From NCBI GenBank assembly GCA_034437455.1, contig DAOTUB010000073.1, forward strand, positions 1 through 64,000: a stretch of DNA of 64,000 nucleotides. Reading direction: 5' to 3'. Source of the stretch: DAOTUB01 sp034437455. GTDB lineage: Bacteria; Chloroflexota; Anaerolineae; B4-G1. A model generated the notes under the pieces. It saw nothing but the letters and a program-made list of their open reading frames with translations, was not told the DNA's origin and did not search any database. Every line of letters begins with the position of its first letter. The first letter of the stretch is position 1. Below, piece by piece: positions 34,263 through 43,822 of the stretch. A program made the position numbers and the translations under genes.

Positions 34263-36385
34263 TTGCGCCTCCTGAGCCAGGGCCACGCGATTCCAGCCGC
34301 GATGATCGCCAACCACGCTCCCGAGAGCGCCCAGCGCCAGCCGGGGACTGCTGGGCGCACCTCTACTGTCGCCAAGACCACCCGATCCTCTGGCAACCGC
34401 CCGCCGTCGGCCCCGAACGTCGCCAGCCGTTCTACCGTCGCCGGGTCATACATCCCTACGCTGAGTGTGTAATCCTCAAAGGAAGCATCCGGAGGAACCG
34501 GTATCTCGTAGGGATCCTCGATTAACACGCCAATCTCCCACCCGCTCGTGGGTCGCGTACCGCGCCCAGGAGGGTTGTCTTGCTGCGCGACCAACTGTCC
34601 ACCAGGCCCCTGCAAATGAGTAAAGACGGTATAGTTCCCCTCGACGGGAGCCTCTGCCCGCCAGTATAGGGTCAGCAGCAGTGTATCGCCGGGAACGACG
34701 CGATCCTGCACCAGCCGGTAGCCTACCAGCCGGATCGACTGTCCTAGCCGGACGCCTACCTCCCGCGGTATGACCGGATCCGCCTCGGGACGGTGAACCC
34801 AGGCGTAGGGGATACCGTCGAAAGCGGCGACGAACTCGGGCTCGCGAAATCTGTACGTCTGATTCCAGACGTCGCCCCAGTACGCGATGTCCGTCCCCCG
34901 CATCGTGTATTGGACGCCAAAGACCAGGTAGTCGGCGTCATCGCCAATTTGCCTGACATCCCAGACAGACGCGCGCACGTACTGGGCCAGCATTTCGTTC
35001 GCCAGGAACTGGGTACCCACGACAAAGTCTTCTGCGCCCGGTAGTTGGTCCACATATTGTCCGGCCAGATCCACTCCCTCGCCAAAATCAGCCGGCGGGA
35101 AAACGCGCAATGCCGCTCTGGGGCCGCCCATCAGTAAGTTGTAGTGGGTACCATAATAGGGATGGTGGGGAAGCACGATCAGGGCTTGAGCGGCCAACAG
35201 TCCTCCAATGACGAGAGACTGGTGCTGCCTGTTCCCCAGGAGACGCTCGGCCCACCATTGCAAAGCGAGAGCGGCCAGAACGTCCAGGACAAGCAGTATG
35301 GGCAGGATATATCGCCCGGACTTCCAGTTACCCAGCGACATCTGAATGAAATAAAAGAAGGCCAAGGCGACAAGGAGCCCAATAGATAACTTTTCCTCTC
35401 GCTGCCTACGTGCGAGGAGTAGCGGCCACATAAACGCCAGGGGCAGGGTCAGGAACGTCGTCCGGAACAACAGCACGTCGGCGTAAAAACGAGGGCCAGG
35501 ATCGTGGATTGCCAGTACCCCTCGATACAGCATCGGGTTCTCTCGCGGCTGATCGGCGTGAAGACGATACCCTTTCTGGTAAATAAGGCCGAGGCTTTCT
35601 CCCGGCTGCACCCACAGGGAGGGCCAGAGCGCGAAGCAGGTCACGGCGGCGACGAGGAGCCAGAGGAGGAGATCGCGTACGGCGTATGGCGTGTTGCGCA
35701 TGGCGCGTCGTTTGTTACATATTATATCTACTAATAGAACCAGGCCGAGGAAGGGTATCAGAAAGATCGCAGTCACTTTGGTGAGCACCGCCAGCCCGCC
35801 CAGGATCGCCGAGATGACCAGGGGTCGCAGGCGGCGCTCTCGCAGGTAGACTAGCATCCACAGGGCGGAAAGGAGCATCAGCATGGAGAGAAGCGCATCC
35901 AGGTGAAGCATTTTCGAGTTGGCCAGGTAAAAGGGATCGAGCGCCCACAAGATTGCCGCTGTCCACGCCGCCCGTTGCCCAAAGAGGCGCCGCAGGAGAT
36001 GCCAGCCCCAGACGATCCCCAGGGCTACGATCAGCGCCAGCGGCAGCACGCCCACCGCCACCCGGTCGGCGAAGGCGTAGCCCTCCGTTTGCAGCGGCGC
36101 GGGCGGATCGAGGCCCAGGAGGGACCGGAGACCATACCAGCCCCACTGCGCCGCTCCCGAAAGCCACATCACCGTCACGCCGGGATGTTCGGAAAAGAGC
36201 GTGCTGGCCCAGTCTCCCTCCAGGACTGCCCGGAAGAACCTGGCCGAGCGAAAATACCACTGGAGAGGCCGGGAGACCGGATAGATGGCGCGCGGCAGAA
36301 AAGCCAGCAGGAAAATGAACAATGAACAATGAACAACGCTCAATCGAACGCGCTTCAGGCGGGAGATTGGGGATTTGATGGTCAC
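34259..36385 (-). CDS. ArnT-like (GT39/GT83-type) membrane glycosyltransferase
   Basis: 708 residues from GTG 36385, overlapping the upstream stop (GTGA). N-terminal helix RLSVVHCSLFIFLLAFL is encoded by a heptamer repeat. The GT-C core shows FSEHPGVTVMWLSGAAQWG in the first loop, LHLDALLSMLMLLSALWML, and LGNWKSGRYILPILLVLDV. A beta-sandwich domain starts near residue 545 (VRLGQSIRLVGYRLVQDRVVPGDTLLLTLYWR). A single C-terminal helix (WALSGAWLAIIAAGIAWPWL) ends the protein. Same operon as its neighbours. Donor and acceptor unknown. Confidence 0.87.
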   Translation of the reverse strand: MTIKSPISRLKRVRLSVVHCSLFIFLLAFLPRAIYPVSRPLQWYFRSARFFRAVLEGDWASTLFSEHPGVTVMWLSGAAQWGWYGLRSLLGLDPPAPLQTEGYAFADRVAVGVLPLALIVALGIVWGWHLLRRLFGQRAAWTAAILWALDPFYLANSKMLHLDALLSMLMLLSALWMLVYLRERRLRPLVISAILGGLAVLTKVTAIFLIPFLGLVLLVDIICNKRRAMRNTPYAVRDLLLWLLVAAVTCFALWPSLWVQPGESLGLIYQKGYRLHADQPRENPMLYRGVLAIHDPGPRFYADVLLFRTTFLTLPLAFMWPLLLARRQREEKLSIGLLVALAFFYFIQMSLGNWKSGRYILPILLVLDVLAALALQWWAERLLGNRQHQSLVIGGLLAAQALIVLPHHPYYGTHYNLLMGGPRAALRVFPPADFGEGVDLAGQYVDQLPGAEDFVVGTQFLANEMLAQYVRASVWDVRQIGDDADYLVFGVQYTMRGTDIAYWGDVWNQTYRFREPEFVAAFDGIPYAWVHRPEADPVIPREVGVRLGQSIRLVGYRLVQDRVVPGDTLLLTLYWRAEAPVEGNYTVFTHLQGPGGQLVAQQDNPPGRGTRPTSGWEIGVLIEDPYEIPVPPDASFEDYTLSVGMYDPATVERLATFGADGGRLPEDRVVLATVEVRPAVPGWRWALSGAWLAIIAAGIAWPWLRRRK
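36314..36334. repeat. AATGAAC heptamer x3 inside a second glycosyltransferase gene
   Basis: Three perfect copies. They encode VVHCSLFIF of the first membrane helix, almost the same peptide as the copy in the neighbouring gene. Confidence 0.8.
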
Positions 36386-39174
36386 GGGGTCTCCTCAATG
36401 GCGATTTCTGTCAGACGAATGGCATCGGCGGGCAATCGCCGACCGGCGCAGTCGCAGGCCCGAAGCCGCTCCATCGTCGCCAGGTCGTACATCCCGACGA
36501 GCAGGCGCACAGGACCGGCGTAGTGCTCGCTCAGTACAAGCTCGTGGCGGTCGGGGACGATCTCTTCCGGCAGCCAGGTGGTGGTCGGTCGCTTTCCATC
36601 ACCGGGCAGCCCATCGTGCTGCGCCAGCAGCATCCCCTCGGAATCGAACAGGTGGGTAAAGACGGTGTAAGATTCTGCTGGGGGCGAGTCGGCCAAAGCG
36701 CGCCAATAGAGCGTCAGATGCCACGCGCCAGGCTGGTCGAGTACAGGCGTCCAATCGTATCCTGCCAACTCGGCTACTCTTCCCAGGCGCGCACAGGCTG
36801 GCCGGGCGGTCGGAGGCGTCTCCCACTGTAACGCCTCTCGCGTCACCGAGATTTCTCCCACCGGCATCGTCCGTTCTTCTATGACCAACGCCAACTCCAG
36901 CGGAGCCAGCGTGGGAGGTATCGGCAACTGCCGGGTCTCGATCAGGAGTTCGCCGGCGGCCCAACGATCCGTCGGATAACGCTCGAACAGCGAGCCGGTG
37001 CCCTGAGCCAGCACAGGGTCGGATATGCCGTCCGGCAAATCCGACCTACGTAGTATCAGGCGCGGGGCATAGTGCGCCAGATCGTCGCAGGCGGCGCGCC
37101 AGCGCAACGTGACGTAGAGCGTGTCGCCTGGTTTTAACACCTCTGGACGTAGGGCATATCCCTCCAACACAAGACCTTCGGCTACCTCAGAGGTAGCAGG
37201 AGCAAGCCAGTCCGCTCCACTCCACGAACCGTAGGGATCGGCTGCCTGGCCGATGGCCCGCAGCAGCCGCACCGGCCCCAGCGTGAGCCATTCCTCGCCC
37301 GTTTGCCACGTCAGGTGACCGCCGCCATATAACCGGACGCCGAGGGTGTAGGTTAGCGGCGGCGTTCCCATCGGCAACGGCAGCACGTAGGCGTTCACCG
37401 CCTCCTCGCCCGCCTCCCAGTAGCTCGTGGGACGGCCCAGTTCGTTGAGCAACCGCGCGTCGTCGACGGCCAATTGCCCCCCGGTGTTCACCGCATCATC
37501 CCACAGGCGCACGGTCGCCTTGTAGTCGGACGTTACCGGTTCCGTCAAGCGCCACCGCAGCGCGACGGCGACGGCATTGTCGGCGCTCGCCACCGCCTGG
37601 GAGTAAACGCCGCTCAACGTCAACGGCCCGCATTCAATCGTCGCCAGAGTCAGTTGCGGGAGCGTCCAATCCGGTTCCAGGGCATAATGCTCCACGTCTA
37701 TCCGCTCTACAGAGAACTGTTCGACCAGGCGCCCGTTGGTCTCGAGGAGAAAGGGGATTTGATTTCGTGGATCCACGGCGCGCAGATCGCGGTATGTCAC
37801 CAAAAAAGCTCCGGGGCGATTTTTCAAATCGGCTTCTAGCTCATGCAGCCTCAGTTGTCCTCCCTCGGTCCCGATCTGCCCCGGCAGACTGACCGACTCC
37901 GCCGGCGCCGGGTCGTAATACCACAGGGAATGATCGCCGGCCGGCATCAGCACAGCCTCGCCCGACGAAGCCCGCTCGGCCACCGCCGCCGACAGGGCGC
38001 GCATGTCGGGGCGGAAGAACTGCTCGTCGAAGAAAACGTGCTTCAGGGCAAGCACGTTGCCGCCGAGCAGCACTCCCGACAGAGCCAGTCCCAGGAGCCA
38101 TGTCGCCGGTCTTTGCATCAGCACGACGACGGCGCGAGCGGACACGATCAACAGAGGCGCCAGGAGGAACAACACGTAACGCGGGTGGGCCAGGGGACGC
38201 ATGTACCACACCAGGTAGCTCCCCATCAGGGGCAAGAGAAAGCTCCCAGCCAGCGCCAGCAATGTTTTCCTGCGGCGGTCGAGGAGGAGCGCCAGAAGCA
38301 GCGCCAGGGGCAGCAGCAGGCTCAACGCGCCCAGCAGATGGCCCATTCCGTCTATCTTTTTGGCCCCCACCAGCCCGCTGTTGAGAAACTCCCACAACAG
38401 GCGGAGGAACCGGGACAGGCTCATCCCGGTCGCGCGCCAGTCACGACGGGAGAGCTTGGCGGGCACGTCAGCGCCCCAGCGCCACATCACCAGCAGCCAG
38501 GGAACGTAGGACAGCCCGGCCAACGCCTGGCTCGTCAGCCAGTGTCGCCAGACCCGACGACCATCCCGCCAGACCCGGGTGATCAGCAGGAGAAGGCTGG
38601 CCGTCACCACGATGAACACCGAGAAAAGATGCAAGTACATGCAGACGATTTCACACGCGGCGAGCCGGATCCAATCGCGCCGCCGAACCATGCCATCTGG
38701 GGCGGGCGCGTAGCTCAGGACGAGGAGATAGGCCGGGAGCAGCAGGACGTACATGCGCGTCTCTTGCGCGTAGACTATGCTGGCAGGGCTGAGGGCGGCC
38801 AGGAAAGCGGCCAGCAAACTGGTTCGCGGGTCGTCGAACAGGCGGCGGCACACGTGGTAAATCAGCGGCACGAGCAGTAACCCCGCTCCTGCTGAAAAGA
38901 AGCGCAGGCTGAACTCGCTGCGCCCGGCCAGGGCCGTCCAACCGGCGAGGGCCAGGAAATAGGTGGGTGGGTGCAGCCCGTTCGCCCTGTTCAGCATGAT
39001 CTGTGCGGGCGACAGCGTGGTCAGATAGGCGCTGATCGCTTCGTCTACCCACAGGCTTTGATGGTCCAGGCGGAAGAGACGCAGCCCGAATGCCAGCAAG
39101 GTGATCGCCAGCATCAACGCCACCTGCCAATCTCGATGCGTTCTTTGTGTTCGAGTTCCTGCCTCGTACGACAC
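36382..39174 (-). CDS. large ArnT-like glycosyltransferase with several C-terminal beta-sandwich domains
   Basis: 930 residues. The N-terminal ~400 residues hold ten or more helices and the GT-C loop DHQSLWVDEAISAYLTTLSP followed by HPPTYFLALAGW, the acidic residues expected to bind the donor. Residues ~480-930 contain three beta-sandwich repeats with the recurring YTVFTHLFDSEG, LVLSEHYAGPVRLLVGMYDL and LYWRAL patterns. These repeats also occur in the neighbouring genes and look like carbohydrate-binding modules. Predicted to act at the periplasmic or outer face in surface glycan assembly or protein glycosylation. Confidence 0.87.
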   Translation of the reverse strand: MSYEAGTRTQRTHRDWQVALMLAITLLAFGLRLFRLDHQSLWVDEAISAYLTTLSPAQIMLNRANGLHPPTYFLALAGWTALAGRSEFSLRFFSAGAGLLLVPLIYHVCRRLFDDPRTSLLAAFLAALSPASIVYAQETRMYVLLLPAYLLVLSYAPAPDGMVRRRDWIRLAACEIVCMYLHLFSVFIVVTASLLLLITRVWRDGRRVWRHWLTSQALAGLSYVPWLLVMWRWGADVPAKLSRRDWRATGMSLSRFLRLLWEFLNSGLVGAKKIDGMGHLLGALSLLLPLALLLALLLDRRRKTLLALAGSFLLPLMGSYLVWYMRPLAHPRYVLFLLAPLLIVSARAVVVLMQRPATWLLGLALSGVLLGGNVLALKHVFFDEQFFRPDMRALSAAVAERASSGEAVLMPAGDHSLWYYDPAPAESVSLPGQIGTEGGQLRLHELEADLKNRPGAFLVTYRDLRAVDPRNQIPFLLETNGRLVEQFSVERIDVEHYALEPDWTLPQLTLATIECGPLTLSGVYSQAVASADNAVAVALRWRLTEPVTSDYKATVRLWDDAVNTGGQLAVDDARLLNELGRPTSYWEAGEEAVNAYVLPLPMGTPPLTYTLGVRLYGGGHLTWQTGEEWLTLGPVRLLRAIGQAADPYGSWSGADWLAPATSEVAEGLVLEGYALRPEVLKPGDTLYVTLRWRAACDDLAHYAPRLILRRSDLPDGISDPVLAQGTGSLFERYPTDRWAAGELLIETRQLPIPPTLAPLELALVIEERTMPVGEISVTREALQWETPPTARPACARLGRVAELAGYDWTPVLDQPGAWHLTLYWRALADSPPAESYTVFTHLFDSEGMLLAQHDGLPGDGKRPTTTWLPEEIVPDRHELVLSEHYAGPVRLLVGMYDLATMERLRACDCAGRRLPADAIRLTEIAIEETP

Positions 39175-39187
39175 CGATTAACTCCTT

Positions 39188-39751
39188 TTACCCGTCACTT
39201 TCTCCAGTCGATGGAATCTCCAGCCGCACGGCCCGTTCTGGCAGCGGTTGTCCATCAGCGTCGAACAACGCCAGTCGCTCGCCGCTGTTCAAATCGTACA
39301 GCCCGACCAGCAGTTGGTAGGGGCCAGCCGCGAGTGGATCGGGCAGCGAGAGCGCGTGAGCGTCCGAAATCAGCTCGCCCGTCCCCCAGACGGTGGTGGG
39401 ATACCGACCACCGAAGGGTTGCCCATCGGCCTGGGCGACGAGTTTTCCTGTCCCCTCCAATAGGTGCACAAAGACGGTCCAGTCGCGGTCGGCGGCGGTC
39501 TGGGCCTCCCAGTAGAACGTCAGCGTCAGTGCTTGCCCGGCGTGCACTGTCGGCGACAGGGTGTAGCCCGCCAATCGCGCAAAGTCGGCTTGCACGTTCA
39601 GGGGCGTGGCCGCCGGCCCCATCACGACGGTCGGCGGAAGCTTGAGCCAGCCCACTTCGCCCTCAAATCGCTCATCGCCCTCGGCGTCCTCGACGCGCAA
39701 GCGCAGGCCATAGCGCCCCGCCGGAACCTCGTCTGCCACGACCAGCGGGTG
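39188..39751 (-). pseudogene. 3' part of an ArnT-like glycosyltransferase, separated by a MITE
   Basis: Encodes HPLVVADEVPAGRYGLRLRV and a complete beta-sandwich (LSPTVHAGQALTLTFYWEAQ, WTVFVHLLEGTGK, LLVGLYDLNSGERLALFD), then stops. It has no own start codon of quality (GTG 39739) and is directly preceded by the MITE at 39760-39921. Removing the MITE and one 8-bp duplication joins it in frame to the gene at 39922-41667. It is therefore the severed C-terminus of that gene rather than an independent gene. Confidence 0.85.
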
Positions 39752-39759
39752 GTAGACTT

Positions 39760-39921
39760 GGGGTATAATTCAGAACTCTGGGGGACAGGTTTCTTTTTTC
39801 TCCAGACTGTATCTTTTCAATAAAACGGGGCTGTGTAGCCGAGGTTTCCATACCTCGCGGGCCTGCGCGCTATGGAAAGCGCGGCTACGTCGAAAGCTCC
39901 CCAGACTTTTGAATTATACCC
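39760..39921. mobile_element. 162-bp MITE with terminal inverted repeats and 8-bp target duplication
   Basis: Left end begins GGGGTATAATTCAGAACTCT, right end is the imperfect complement of GGGTATAATTCAAAAGTCT, about 24 bp each. GTAGACTT flanks both ends directly (39752-39759 and 39922-39929). The centre (39835-39888) holds a GTAGCCG...CGGCTAC palindrome with TTTCCATA/TATGGAAA arms. No transposase is encoded, so it must be mobilised in trans. 8-bp duplications are made by several IS families (ISL3, IS256, IS66, for example); the family is not determined. Confidence 0.88.
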
Positions 39922-41667
39922 GTAGACTTCGACGTCCATGTCAACAGGCCAGGCGGATGTATCGTAACGCAGCGCGTGTTGTCCAGCTTGATGCCAGGCG
40001 ACATCCACCAGGTAAACGGAAACCTGCGCTCTATCCAACGCGAGCGGATCTGAAGCGCACCAGGTCAGGCGCACGCGCAGGGGTTGCTGCGGCTGGAGTT
40101 GTGGGCCATCCGCTGCCCAACTGTTCAGTGTCACCCCATCCATAATGGGCCGCTCCACGCGATGCGGCTCCAGCGACGAGGTGTCCCCAGTACGTTGGTA
40201 GATGGTGACAGGGCTACCCCAGAAGCGAGCATCTTCGAAATAAGTCACAGGCTGGTAAGCCCGTTGGAACCACGTATCCCTGAGGATGGGATAGCTATAG
40301 AGCGGATTGACCGCTGTCAATGCCAAATAGTCAGGAGCGTAGGCTGGTACGGCCCAGAAGATGTCGCCCCGCGCGAGCGCCCGCGCTACTTCTGGCTGCA
40401 AAAGCCCCAGGAAATCGACCATGCGCCGGTCGGCATAGTAACCCAGCACGCCGACCTCCAGCACGCCGACGGAGGCGTTGGGCGGCGTGTTGGAGACCAG
40501 CCATTCGCCCACACGCCGATAGATATCCGTCTTGGCTTCTGGCAAAACCTTGGCGGCAATTTCCTCCGGCGGCGGGACCGGCCCCCTAGTTGCACGGGCG
40601 GCGTGGTTCAATGAAAAGAGTTGCGCGCCGAGCAATGGCGTGAGCAGCATGACGACGGCGAGCACGCCCGCTGGTTTCTGAAACTGCGCCGCCCAACGCC
40701 CGATACGCTCCGCGCCCAGCCCGATCAACAGCGCCAGAAGAGGAGCCAATGGCGCATAGTACCAGGGATAGGGGGCCACTCGCAATGCGACGTAGGCCCC
40801 CATCATCAGTACACCCCAGGCCGCTATCATCCAGGTCCAGGGAGCGCGACGCAATGTGATCGTCCCCACCAGCGCCAGAAGCAACACCAGCCAATAAATC
40901 GGTGTCTGCTCGCTCCAGGCGCGCCACAGGATCGCTATCCCTTGCAAAAAGGTCGTGCCGGGGTAAAAGCCGGTCAATCCAAAGCGGGCCTGGATGGATT
41001 TGACGGCCAGAGTGACCGGGATCGGCGAGCCGAAATGCACCGCGAGCCACACAGCCCATACGCCGACGATGGCCAAGTAAGGCGCGAGATAGCGCCAGGG
41101 AATCTTACCCGGACGCTGCTCGATCAGCCAGGCAACCACCACCACTCCGGTGGCGACGATACCGTCGTTACGGACGATGGTCGCCAATGCCAGCAGAATC
41201 GCGCACAGCGTCCAGCGTTTGGCGTCAAAGGCCCAGAAACCCCAGCAGACCAGGGCGATATAAAGGCCGCTTTCGAGTCCCAAGGTTAGCCAGAGCAGTG
41301 GGGCCGACACGCACAGCGCCGCCGCGATCAGGCCGGCCCACGAATGTTCGTGGCGCTGGCCAAGCAGGAAAAGGCTGCTGGCCGCCGCGCAGAACGCCAT
41401 CGCTCCCAACGCGTTGCTGAGCGCGGGGATGTCTGCTCCCAGGCGCGCGCCCTGTGCCAGCAACACGGCGTAAAAAGGAGCCGTTGTGCTGAGCACGTGC
41501 TCGCCGGGGTTGTAGATCAGACCGTGCCCCAGGGCCAGGTTGTGTGCGTAGCGGTAGGTGATGTGTGGATCGTCGGTCGCAAAATCGCGCATCGGCCAGG
41601 CGATGGACAAGACCAATGCCGCCAGTCCCGCTAGAGCCAAGTCGATCTGCCAGCCGCGCCAGTTCAT
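39817..41667 (-). CDS. ArnT-like glycosyltransferase, C-terminus replaced by MITE sequence
   Basis: 616 residues as read. Residues 1-582 are native: GT-C-like helices with ATDDPHITYRYAHNLALGHG (acidic motif in loop 1), TVRNDG-like LATIVRNDGIVA, and a beta-sandwich beginning near residue 500 (LQPQQPLRVRLTWCASDPL). After DVEVY the frame enters the MITE, and the last ~34 residues (GYNSKVWGAFDVAALSIARR...) are element-encoded. The ancestral product would be 769 residues, comparable to its neighbours. Whether the truncated form still works is unknown: all membrane helices are intact, but the C-terminal sandwich is broken. Confidence 0.85.
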   Translation of the reverse strand: MNWRGWQIDLALAGLAALVLSIAWPMRDFATDDPHITYRYAHNLALGHGLIYNPGEHVLSTTAPFYAVLLAQGARLGADIPALSNALGAMAFCAAASSLFLLGQRHEHSWAGLIAAALCVSAPLLWLTLGLESGLYIALVCWGFWAFDAKRWTLCAILLALATIVRNDGIVATGVVVVAWLIEQRPGKIPWRYLAPYLAIVGVWAVWLAVHFGSPIPVTLAVKSIQARFGLTGFYPGTTFLQGIAILWRAWSEQTPIYWLVLLLALVGTITLRRAPWTWMIAAWGVLMMGAYVALRVAPYPWYYAPLAPLLALLIGLGAERIGRWAAQFQKPAGVLAVVMLLTPLLGAQLFSLNHAARATRGPVPPPEEIAAKVLPEAKTDIYRRVGEWLVSNTPPNASVGVLEVGVLGYYADRRMVDFLGLLQPEVARALARGDIFWAVPAYAPDYLALTAVNPLYSYPILRDTWFQRAYQPVTYFEDARFWGSPVTIYQRTGDTSSLEPHRVERPIMDGVTLNSWAADGPQLQPQQPLRVRLTWCASDPLALDRAQVSVYLVDVAWHQAGQHALRYDTSAWPVDMDVEVYGYNSKVWGAFDVAALSIARRPARYGNLGYTAPFY

Positions 41668-42833
41668 CGAATCACTTCCTCGTAAAAAGCTAACGTGCGC
41701 TGGGCGATCTGCTCCCAGGTGAACTCCGCCGCCAGCGCCACCGCTCCTGCCTCCAAGCGCGCTCGCAGCGCCGGGTCAGTCGCCACCCGCGCCACCGCCT
41801 TTGCCAAACCATCAGGATCGCGTGGCCGTGCCAATAGCATATTTTCTCCATCCTGGACCTCTGGCAACGGCATCGCCGGGCGGGTGGTGATGATGGCCCG
41901 ACCGTGGGCCAAGCAGGCGTGCAGGCTCCCGCGCCAGAAGGCGACGCCGCCGCGATAGGGCAACACGCAGACGTCGACCGCCGCCAGGCTCGCCGACACT
42001 TCCTCCGAGGGCACAAAGCCGGTACGATGTACCCGCTCCGCCAGGCCGCGCTCGAAGACGAGACGATCCACCTGTTCGGTATAGGCCAGGTTGGTGGGGT
42101 CAGAGCTGCCCACCCGCCCGCCGATCATCAGCAGATGAGCGGGCATTCCCCGTTCCACCAGCAAGGCCAGTGTCTGAACCAGTTCCTCCCCTCCCTTGCT
42201 CTCGTTGAGAAAACCAAAGTAACCGAGCAAGAGATCGTCCGGCGCGATCCCCCACCGCGCCCGCCAGGCATCGCGGTCGTAGCCCGGCGGCAATTGGGGA
42301 GCGATGTTACTGCCGATAGGGATACGGGCCAGATTTGAAAGCTGAGATTTGAGATTTGAGATTCGCACCTCGTCCTCGCGGTTGGTCACGATGACGCCGT
42401 CGGCTTGGCGGGCCAGTGTGTACACCACCCATTGGCGCAGTGGGCCAGCTTTTGGAAAAAGATAGGGAACTTGAAGATCGTGAAAGGTTGCAACCACTGG
42501 AGGCTTTCCACGACGTCTTGATCGCCAGGGGAACAGATTGATCGCCGGGTGCATCTGGTAGGCAGCGGCCTGGTACTGGATGTTCAGCACGTCGAAGCCA
42601 AGCTCGTCGTCGAGATGGATGATGTCGCGCCAGCAGCGCCAGCCCCAGTCGCCTACTACGCGGTGTACCTGCATCTCCGGAGATTGGGAGTTGGAAACCG
42701 GAGCTTGGGTCGTGATGACGTGGATGTCGTGGCCGAGGGCCGCCAACGCTCGTCCCAGCTCGCGGGTGAAATCTCCCACGCCGCCCTGGTCGGGAGGATA
42801 CTCGCCGGTGATCAGTCCGATACGCATCGTCAC
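41664..42833 (-). CDS. GT4-family glycosyltransferase (GT-B fold)
   Basis: 389 residues, start GTG 42833 (overlapping the upstream stop) or ATG 42827. N-terminal ITGEYPPDQGGVGDFTRELG is the acceptor-site Gly-rich motif of GT4 enzymes. C-terminal donor site: YFGFLNESKGGEEL, VHRTGFVPSEEVSASLAAVDVCVLPY, the nucleotide-sugar motif with acidic residues. No membrane helix; cytosolic, membrane-associated. A heptad repeat at 42332-42366 encodes ISNLKSQLSNLARI between the two domains. Donor sugar unknown; probably adds sugar to a lipid-linked glycan. Confidence 0.9.
   Translation of the reverse strand: MTMRIGLITGEYPPDQGGVGDFTRELGRALAALGHDIHVITTQAPVSNSQSPEMQVHRVVGDWGWRCWRDIIHLDDELGFDVLNIQYQAAAYQMHPAINLFPWRSRRRGKPPVVATFHDLQVPYLFPKAGPLRQWVVYTLARQADGVIVTNREDEVRISNLKSQLSNLARIPIGSNIAPQLPPGYDRDAWRARWGIAPDDLLLGYFGFLNESKGGEELVQTLALLVERGMPAHLLMIGGRVGSSDPTNLAYTEQVDRLVFERGLAERVHRTGFVPSEEVSASLAAVDVCVLPYRGGVAFWRGSLHACLAHGRAIITTRPAMPLPEVQDGENMLLARPRDPDGLAKAVARVATDPALRARLEAGAVALAAEFTWEQIAQRTLAFYEEVIR
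42332..42366. repeat. GATTTGA-type heptads inside the GT4 gene
   Basis: GATTTGA, AAGCTGA, GATTTGA, GATTTGA, GATTCGC in register. Encodes part of the interdomain region. Same 7-nt period as the repeats at 33126, 33603, 36314 and 55486. Confidence 0.75.
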
Positions 42834-43813
42834 ATCTCATTCAGGTCGTTCGGGGAGCGCAACCCACTGCGCAACACTTGCCGATAGGCGGCGACTCGTT
42901 GAGCACGCAGGGGTCGCTTGTGACCCACCAGCCACTTGGCCCCTTCCAGCCCCAACTGCCAGACGTAATTGCCCAGCAGGAACCATCGCAATGCCTCCCC
43001 CGCGGCGCGCCCGTGATGCTTGCGAAAGTAGCGCACCTTGCTGGTCTGAAAGTGGATGTGGCGGGCGGTTACCACCTGCTCGCTGCTCTTGCCTACGTGG
43101 TGGATGATGCGAGCGGTGGGCAGGTAGACCACGCGCCAGCCCGCCTCCCGAAACCTCTTACACCAGTCCAGTTCCTCCGAGTACATGAAAAAGCCCTCGT
43201 CCAGCGGCCCCACCTGCTCGACAGCCTCCCGGCGGGCCATCATCGCCGCTCCCGTCACCCAGTCCACGTCCTGGACCACATCGTCGGGCTGGTCGAGTAG
43301 ATAGTAGCGCGCCAGCAGGCGGCGGGGCGTAGTCCCGAAGAGGCCTACGCCACTACGGGAAGCGTAAGGCTCCAGCCAGGTGGACTCGAAGACAGCCGTC
43401 GCCAGCGTGGGGAAACGGCGGCGGGAGGACTGAACGGAGCCATCCGGGTTGAGCAACTGGGGTCCCACCATCCCCACATCGGGATGTGCGTCGGCGAAGG
43501 CGACCATTGTCGCCAGCCCCGCCTCGGCGTCCATCACTTCCGTATCCGGGTTCAGCAGCAAAACGTACCGGCCCTGGGCGACGGCCAGCCCCTGGTTGTT
43601 GGCGGCGGGGAATCCACGGTTTTCTTGATTGGTGATGACGTGGACAGCGGGAAACTCTGCCTGTACCACGTCGCTGCTGCCGTCGGTCGAAGCATTGTCC
43701 ACGACGATGACTTCGATATTTATCGAACGCCGCGCATCAAGTATCGAGTGCAGGCATCGCCGCAGGAGCTCGCGGACGTTCCAACTGACGATGACAATGG
43801 ATAGCTCTACCAT
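42830..43813 (-). CDS. GT2-family glycosyltransferase, rhamnosyltransferase-like
   Basis: 327 residues. GT-A motifs: LSIVIVSWNVRELL at the N-terminus, VIVVDNASTDGSSDVV, ENRGFPAANNQGLAVAQGRY, the metal-binding LLNPDTEV (DxD-like), and the catalytic-site EELDWCKRFREAGW. Resembles WbbL/RfbF-type rhamnosyltransferases that add deoxyhexoses to lipid-linked oligosaccharide, which fits with the Gmd/Rmd genes in the same region. Cytosolic, C-terminal amphipathic part. Stop overlaps the next gene's start. Confidence 0.92.
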   Translation of the reverse strand: MVELSIVIVSWNVRELLRRCLHSILDARRSINIEVIVVDNASTDGSSDVVQAEFPAVHVITNQENRGFPAANNQGLAVAQGRYVLLLNPDTEVMDAEAGLATMVAFADAHPDVGMVGPQLLNPDGSVQSSRRRFPTLATAVFESTWLEPYASRSGVGLFGTTPRRLLARYYLLDQPDDVVQDVDWVTGAAMMARREAVEQVGPLDEGFFMYSEELDWCKRFREAGWRVVYLPTARIIHHVGKSSEQVVTARHIHFQTSKVRYFRKHHGRAAGEALRWFLLGNYVWQLGLEGAKWLVGHKRPLRAQRVAAYRQVLRSGLRSPNDLNEM

Positions 43814-43822
43814 TGTCGGGGG

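Noticed and set aside
43320..43365. GGCGTAG/CTACGCC palindrome inside the GT2 gene as another inserted element
   Set aside because: Arms are only 7 bp and no other copy was seen, so it may be chance in a GC-rich gene.
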